Shown piece after piece: positions 59,964-64,000 of a DNA stretch of 64,000 bases (position 1 is its first letter; each line of letters opens with the position of its first letter). This DNA is from JBAZZQ01 sp041658725. Its GTDB lineage: Bacteria > Planctomycetota > Phycisphaerae > JAAYCJ01. The notes beneath the pieces were generated by a model. The model ran no database searches and was not told the origin of the DNA. It saw only the letters and a program-made list of their open reading frames with translations. The stretch covers positions 124,001 through 188,000 of the forward strand of contig JBAZZQ010000001.1 in the NCBI GenBank assembly GCA_041658725.1, given 5' to 3'. The position numbers and the translations under genes are program-made.

Positions 59964-61304
59964 GTGATCTTAAATCCTAAAAAAAGAAACGTTTTGAGAC
60001 CCAAAGTGGGTGTCTTCGCTTTGGCTAGTCCCCTGGAAGTCGGAGCGGACCAGGCCCCAAAGGCGGCAAAAGTCTTGGCCGATCTATTACGTAAAACGGG
60101 ATTCGATGTCGTACCTTTCATCCCAATCAACAACCCCGAACTTTCCCTCGCCGCAGGGATGACATTGGCTAAGGAACACGTCGACGCAGTTGTATTCGCC
60201 ATAACAAGCTGGTTTGAAGATTACCTCGTTCTTGATCTTTTGGAGGACTACCGAGTCCCGGTCCTGCTCTGGTCGGTACCGGGCATGGAAACGGGAGCAT
60301 TGTGCGGTAGCCAGCAACTGACGGCGTATCTGAAACAATTGGACTTTCCTTACCATGGCGTTTACGGTCCGTTGGAGAAAGGCCCACATCTAATTAAGGC
60401 TTGCCATTACCTTCGGGCGTGCGCGATGAAAAACAAATTGCGCCGTAGTCGGATCGGCTTGATCGGTCACCACGCAATGGGGATGACGGAAGTGTCAGCC
60501 AATGAAATCGAATTAAAAAAATCCATCGGCACGCGGATCGTAACATTGGATCTGCCGCAAATGCTGAACCGGTTTCAGACAATGTCCCGTAAACAGGCTC
60601 AGTCGCTCTGGAAACAAGTTGTTCGCAAAAGTGTAGCCTGTAAAGTTACCGAGGAAACCGGCATCGATTCAATGAAGGTTTACCTGGCTTTAAAAGAAGT
60701 GGCAAACCAGCAACGGCTTGATGCTCTGGCTGTCGGATGTTATCCTCATCTCATGGGACGTATTTGTCTCGCCGCATCGCTTTTGGCGGATGAGGGCATT
60801 CCCATAGGCTGCGAGGGCGACGTCAATGGCGTTGTCGGCCAGATGATTTTAACTTTGCTGACAGGCGAACCGACCCACAACACCGACTGGCTCGAACCGC
60901 TATCGGATGACACCGTCATTTTCACCCACTGTGGATCAGGTTCTTTTTGTCTGGCCGAGCAAAAAAAGGATATCACCCTTGCCCCTGTACGCCTCATGAA
61001 TCAGGGGGTCTGTGCCCTGTTTCCTGCCAAGCCCGGCCCCGTCACATTGCTGAACCTGCTTCCATCCGGTGATCATTACCAGTGTGCCATGCTGGAAGGA
61101 GAGGCAATCTCGACCAAGATGGTCTTTCCCGGCAATCCCCTGCGTGTGCGTTTTTCACAACCGACGGAAAAAATAATAGACTGGATACACATGGAAGGGA
61201 TCGGGCATCATTGGATGGCGGGTTATGGCCACGTGGGCCTCGAAATCCGCCAATGGACACTTTTGGTTAACAGAGGACTGCGTCTGATTTTACCGCCGAC
61301 CTGA
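59964..61304 (+). CDS. L-fucose/L-arabinose-isomerase-like protein
   Basis: The gene starts with GTG at 59964; AAGGA lies eight bases upstream and an overlapping ATG is followed by a stop. The 446-residue protein resembles the FucI/AraA superfamily: VFAITSWFEDYLVLDLLED, VPVLLWSVPGMETGALCGSQQ, DALAVGCYPHLM and GIPIGCEGDVNGVVGQM, followed by a beta domain with IFTHCGSGSF and HHWMAGYGHVG. It is expected to isomerise an aldose to a ketose, or to act on a related polyol. It fits a degradation pathway with the mannosidase-like enzyme, but the sugar is not known. Confidence 0.8.
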   Translation: MILNPKKRNVLRPKVGVFALASPLEVGADQAPKAAKVLADLLRKTGFDVVPFIPINNPELSLAAGMTLAKEHVDAVVFAITSWFEDYLVLDLLEDYRVPVLLWSVPGMETGALCGSQQLTAYLKQLDFPYHGVYGPLEKGPHLIKACHYLRACAMKNKLRRSRIGLIGHHAMGMTEVSANEIELKKSIGTRIVTLDLPQMLNRFQTMSRKQAQSLWKQVVRKSVACKVTEETGIDSMKVYLALKEVANQQRLDALAVGCYPHLMGRICLAASLLADEGIPIGCEGDVNGVVGQMILTLLTGEPTHNTDWLEPLSDDTVIFTHCGSGSFCLAEQKKDITLAPVRLMNQGVCALFPAKPGPVTLLNLLPSGDHYQCAMLEGEAISTKMVFPGNPLRVRFSQPTEKIIDWIHMEGIGHHWMAGYGHVGLEIRQWTLLVNRGLRLILPPT

Positions 61305-61361
61305 TGCAAAAGGTAGTTTGAATATGCCGATACAGGGCATTGCATGAAAATTATCCGTTAC

Positions 61362-61428
61362 CGTTCAGGCCCCTTGCGGTCATTACGAGCAAAGCGGAGC
61401 AATGACAATCGGGATAGCGGCCTGAACG
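61362..61428. repeat. Nested palindromic repeat (REP/MITE-like)
   Basis: The outer arms CGTTCAGGCC (61362-61371) and GGCCTGAACG (61419-61428) enclose GTCATT (61379-61384) and AATGAC (61401-61406). The inner core resembles the GTCATTGCGAG / GCAATGAC type of dispersed bacterial repeat. It lies in the 248-base gap between the isomerase-like and UroD-like genes and may also act as a terminator. Confidence 0.6.
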
Positions 61429-61552
61429 ATTACCATTTTTGTTCTTTAAAATATGTTGTTTTAGGAAATTTTGCCCTATTGTCCTGGAAATCTTTCAAGT
61501 CCATCTATAGTAATATAAAGACAATGCAAAATTTTTGAGTATGGAGCAGTAA

Positions 61553-62692
61553 ATGACAAATCGTGAGCGACTGATGGCTACTTTGAACGGAAAGTCCGTG
61601 GACCGACCAGCAGTCAATTTCTATGAAATTGGCGGGATAAAAGTAACTCCTTCGGACCCGAGTGAATTTAACATCTATAACCATCCTTCCTGGCAGCCAT
61701 TGTTGCAACTGGCAGAGCAGGAGACAGATTTGATACGCACTCGTAATCCTTGGCTCACGGGGAAACAAAACGATGCTCGTCATCAGTTCATGAAGGTTGA
61801 ACAATTTGTTCAGAATGGAAATCAATTTATTCGCACGATAATCAACATTGGAGGCAGAACTCTGATGTCGCTGACCCGACGGGACCCGGAGGTTGATACC
61901 GTCTGGACCATTGAGCATCTGCTCAAGGATATCGAGGATCTTAAGGCCTATATAAGGCTTCCAGATGACCTTTTTGAATATGAGCCCGATATCTCAGAAC
62001 TTATTCAGGCGGACTTGGAGGTTGGCGATCGGGGAATCGTCATGGTGGATACTTCCGATCCCCTGTGCATGGGAGCTTCGCTTTTTTCCATGGAAGACTA
62101 CACTGTTATCGCCCTGACCGAACAAAGTCTGTTTCATGCGCTACTGGAAAAACTTTCGCGAAGTCTCTACCTAACTACGGAAAAAGTCGCCAAAAGGTTT
62201 CCCGGACATCTTTGGCGTATTTTCGGTCCGGAATATGCCAGTGAACCGTATCTTCCACCGTACCTCTTTAAAGAATATGTTGTTCGGTACGTTGAGCCAA
62301 TGGTCCAAACCATTCAGAAATACGGCGGATTTGCAAGAATACATTGTCATGGGCGAATCCAAAATATACTTCCGTACATTATTCAAATGGGAGCTTGCGG
62401 TATCGACCCTATCGAACCACCTCCGCAAGGTGATATGGAATTATCCAAGGCACGGCTGGAGTACGGCAAAGATTTAGTTCTTTTCGGGAATCTTGAAATT
62501 AATGATATTGAGTACATGAAAACCAACGATTTTAAAAAGGTTGTATTGAAATCCTTGACGGATGGAACAAGGGGAGAAGGACGCGGATTTGTACTCATGC
62601 CATCAGCTTCCCCTTATGGTCGAATTATTACCGGGCAAACAATGGCTAATTATTCAGCGATCGTAGAGCTAACCAAATCATTTGTCGTTTAA
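61553..62692 (+). CDS. Uroporphyrinogen-decarboxylase-like protein (379 aa)
   Basis: ATG 61553 has GGAGC upstream. The product starts MTNRERLMATLNGKSVDRPAV, the usual opening of UroD-like methyltransferases, and contains WRIFGPEYASEPYLPPYLFKE, GGFARIHCHGRIQNILPYI and GIDPIEPPPQGDMEL with the histidine-cysteine metal-like region. The family includes corrinoid-dependent methyltransferases, and the HCH motif is suggestive of metal binding. It is one of three UroD-like genes in the window and starts a pair with the next gene. Confidence 0.85.
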   Translation: MTNRERLMATLNGKSVDRPAVNFYEIGGIKVTPSDPSEFNIYNHPSWQPLLQLAEQETDLIRTRNPWLTGKQNDARHQFMKVEQFVQNGNQFIRTIINIGGRTLMSLTRRDPEVDTVWTIEHLLKDIEDLKAYIRLPDDLFEYEPDISELIQADLEVGDRGIVMVDTSDPLCMGASLFSMEDYTVIALTEQSLFHALLEKLSRSLYLTTEKVAKRFPGHLWRIFGPEYASEPYLPPYLFKEYVVRYVEPMVQTIQKYGGFARIHCHGRIQNILPYIIQMGACGIDPIEPPPQGDMELSKARLEYGKDLVLFGNLEINDIEYMKTNDFKKVVLKSLTDGTRGEGRGFVLMPSASPYGRIITGQTMANYSAIVELTKSFVV

Positions 62693-62724
62693 TATTTTCT
62701 GACGATGATAATTAAGGAGGAATT

Positions 62725-63783
62725 ATGTCTTTTGAAGATGGATGGGCGGCAATTAACTTGCAGATGCCCAAGCGAGTACCTCGGACTGAATATTCGGCGG
62801 AAATGCACTTTGACTTGATTAAGGCGGTAACGGGAATCTCGGTTGAGCCGGACAGCCCGGAGGCCGACCGCATCCAGGCCGGCCGGGCCCTCCGCCGGGC
62901 ATGGAACTACGATGTTTTCTGGAACGTGCTGATCTTCGCGGTCGAGTTTGGCTCCCTGCGGACCGACATGGGCCATGCCGAATACGCAGCGGCCGGGACC
63001 GACCGGCGGGACACGGTCTCCTGCCCGTTCCAAGACCCCGAGGATGTCCTGCGCTTCGACCCCTGGCAGGCCTACGGCCGCAAGGACAAGGCCGAGATGA
63101 TCCGGCGTTTCGAGGGCCATTACCAGGCCAACTGCACGGCCGAACCGACGGGCGTGAACATGACTGGCATCTACGTCACGTGCATCTCCGGCCTGATCGA
63201 CATCTTTGGCTGGGACATGCTCCTGGAGGCGGCAGGCCTGGATCCGGTCCGATTCGGCGACCTGACCAATCGCTACTGCACGTGGATCGGGCAATACTTC
63301 CAGGCCCTGGCCGAATCGAACGTGCCGGTGGTGATGATCCACGACGACATCGTGTGGACCAGCGGGGCGATATTCAAGCCCGACTGGTACCGCACGTACG
63401 TCTTTCCCAACTTCAAGAAGATGTTTGCCCCCATTCTCGACCGCGGCAAGCGACTGCTGTTCACCAGCGACGGGACGTACACCGAGTTCTTTGACGACTT
63501 GGCCGCCTGCGGGGTCCACGGCTTTTGCCTGGAGCCCACCAACGACATGACAATTCTGGCGGAAAAGTACGGCAAGACGCACGTGATCGTCGGCAACGCC
63601 GACACCCGCATTTTGCTGTCCGGTCCGAAATCCAAGATCCGCGCCGAGGTCGAGCGGTGCATGCAGATCGGAAAAAAGTGTCCCGGATACTTTATGAACG
63701 TCGGCAACCACATCCCGCCCAATACGCCGGTGGAAAATGCTCTCTACTACAATCAGGTCTATGAAGAACTGAGCAAGCGGTGA
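62725..63783 (+). CDS. Uroporphyrinogen-decarboxylase-like protein with GC-rich body
   Basis: A perfect AAGGAGG ribosome site precedes ATG 62725. The 352-residue protein (MSFEDGWAAINLQMPKRVPRTEYS) has VMIHDDIVWTSGAIFKPDWY and LLFTSDGTYTEFFDDLAACG in the UroD-like barrel. The first 100 bases share the AT-rich composition of the neighbours, but from about 62830 the codons become strongly G/C at third positions (63% GC at 62881-62940 against 32% at 62641-62700). This suggests a mosaic gene or a different origin for most of it. The frame stays intact across the change. Confidence 0.85.
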   Translation: MSFEDGWAAINLQMPKRVPRTEYSAEMHFDLIKAVTGISVEPDSPEADRIQAGRALRRAWNYDVFWNVLIFAVEFGSLRTDMGHAEYAAAGTDRRDTVSCPFQDPEDVLRFDPWQAYGRKDKAEMIRRFEGHYQANCTAEPTGVNMTGIYVTCISGLIDIFGWDMLLEAAGLDPVRFGDLTNRYCTWIGQYFQALAESNVPVVMIHDDIVWTSGAIFKPDWYRTYVFPNFKKMFAPILDRGKRLLFTSDGTYTEFFDDLAACGVHGFCLEPTNDMTILAEKYGKTHVIVGNADTRILLSGPKSKIRAEVERCMQIGKKCPGYFMNVGNHIPPNTPVENALYYNQVYEELSKR

Positions 63784-64000
63784 GCCACCGAACTTGGTTC
63801 TGTAATCAACACTCGTATTGCCGGTGCCTTATAACCGTAACGTCTTGAGCATGGTCTGCACCGGATCTTTCATGGGTTGTGTATTCTGGGTTAAAAGAGG
63901 GTTTGTAAAGGGGGAGAACGCCTTGGCCGTCCTTCGCATCGCCGATCGGTGCGGAGGGGCCAAGAACGATGATGGCGGGCTTGCCATTGATTTTGAGGTT
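63784..64000. other. Window end without a safe gene call
   Basis: Several frames are open to the right edge, including a minus-strand frame that stops at 63806-63808 and reads INGKPAIIVLGPSAPIGD and a plus-strand frame from an ATG near 63857. Neither can be preferred, since codon bias and a clear family are lacking. The sequence may be the edge of the next gene. Confidence 0.4.

Noticed and set aside
63806..64000. Partial minus-strand gene at the right edge
   Set aside because: Three frames are open on the minus strand and one on the plus strand; none has a clear start or family, so no CDS was called.
1..64000. CRISPR arrays, tRNA or rRNA genes, integrase and complete insertion sequences
   Set aside because: Looked for by eye on both strands; no regular repeat-spacer pattern, cloverleaf, conserved rRNA block or transposase was recognised.

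Overview
The window looks like part of a genome from the PVC group, most likely a Planctomycetota (Phycisphaerae-like) or Lentisphaerota-type bacterium. The reasons are a PEP-CTERM sorted protein, dockerin-like tails on exported proteins, a Planctomycete-style pseudopilin, and a large set of intracellular and exported glycosidases with several uroporphyrinogen-decarboxylase-like proteins. This is inferred from gene content; there is no rRNA or other phylogenetic marker in the window.

Region A (1-14395) is an accessory region. Almost all genes lie on the minus strand, and the left side carries gene debris: a truncated helicase/AlbA_2 C-terminus, a ThiF 3' remnant and a small unknown fragment. 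Its core (3177-6344) is a ubiquitin-like conjugation cassette with an E1-like ThiF adenylating enzyme, a small unknown protein, a JAB/JAMM metalloprotease with a complete metal site, a protein that appears to fuse an E2/UBC-like domain to a tandem array of CxxC zinc fingers, and a beta-grasp ubiquitin-like protein. Upstream and co-oriented are two unknown proteins (one with a zinc knuckle), a 672-residue unknown protein, a DUF2958 protein, two small membrane proteins, a GHKL-type ATPase and a winged-helix protein. Hairpins sit in most of the gaps. DUF2958 and ThiF/JAB/Ubl cassettes are typical of plasmids and integrative elements, so region A is probably a mobile island. No integrase, relaxase or attachment site is visible.

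Region B (14396-22389) is a metabolic module built around a divergent GntR/FadR-type regulator. The minus arm holds a LarA-like nickel racemase homologue, an SDR dehydrogenase, an aldehyde dehydrogenase and a fused alpha/beta thiamine-diphosphate 2-oxoacid dehydrogenase. The plus arm holds the regulator, a cyclase-family metal hydrolase and a second SDR. Together they suggest catabolism of a hydroxy/sugar acid.

Region C (22430-33728) is a six-gene minus-strand carbohydrate operon: a six-hairpin glycosidase-like protein, an MFS transporter, a GHL6-type glycosidase, a deoxyhypusine-synthase-like protein, a PfkB-HAD fusion and a GH38 alpha-mannosidase.

Region D (33795-53304) holds exported and intracellular polysaccharide-degradation proteins. 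Three are GH39-like (two very large and exported, one a bare catalytic domain). The others are a five-bladed-propeller glycosidase, two further GHL6/beta-galactosidase-trimerisation proteins, an unrecognised 728-residue protein and a pseudopilin. Three short exported proteins share the N-terminal beta-sandwich module of the large GH39-like proteins but end differently (two dockerin-like, one PEP-CTERM).

Region E (53435-63783) starts with a LacI-family repressor with a good promoter and operator. Going the other way are a UroD-like protein, an XRE-cupin regulator, a GH38-like mannosidase, a ceramidase-like hydrolase, a fucose/arabinose-isomerase-like protein and two more UroD-like proteins, the last with a sharp rise in GC content. 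The final 217 bases hold nothing that can be called safely.
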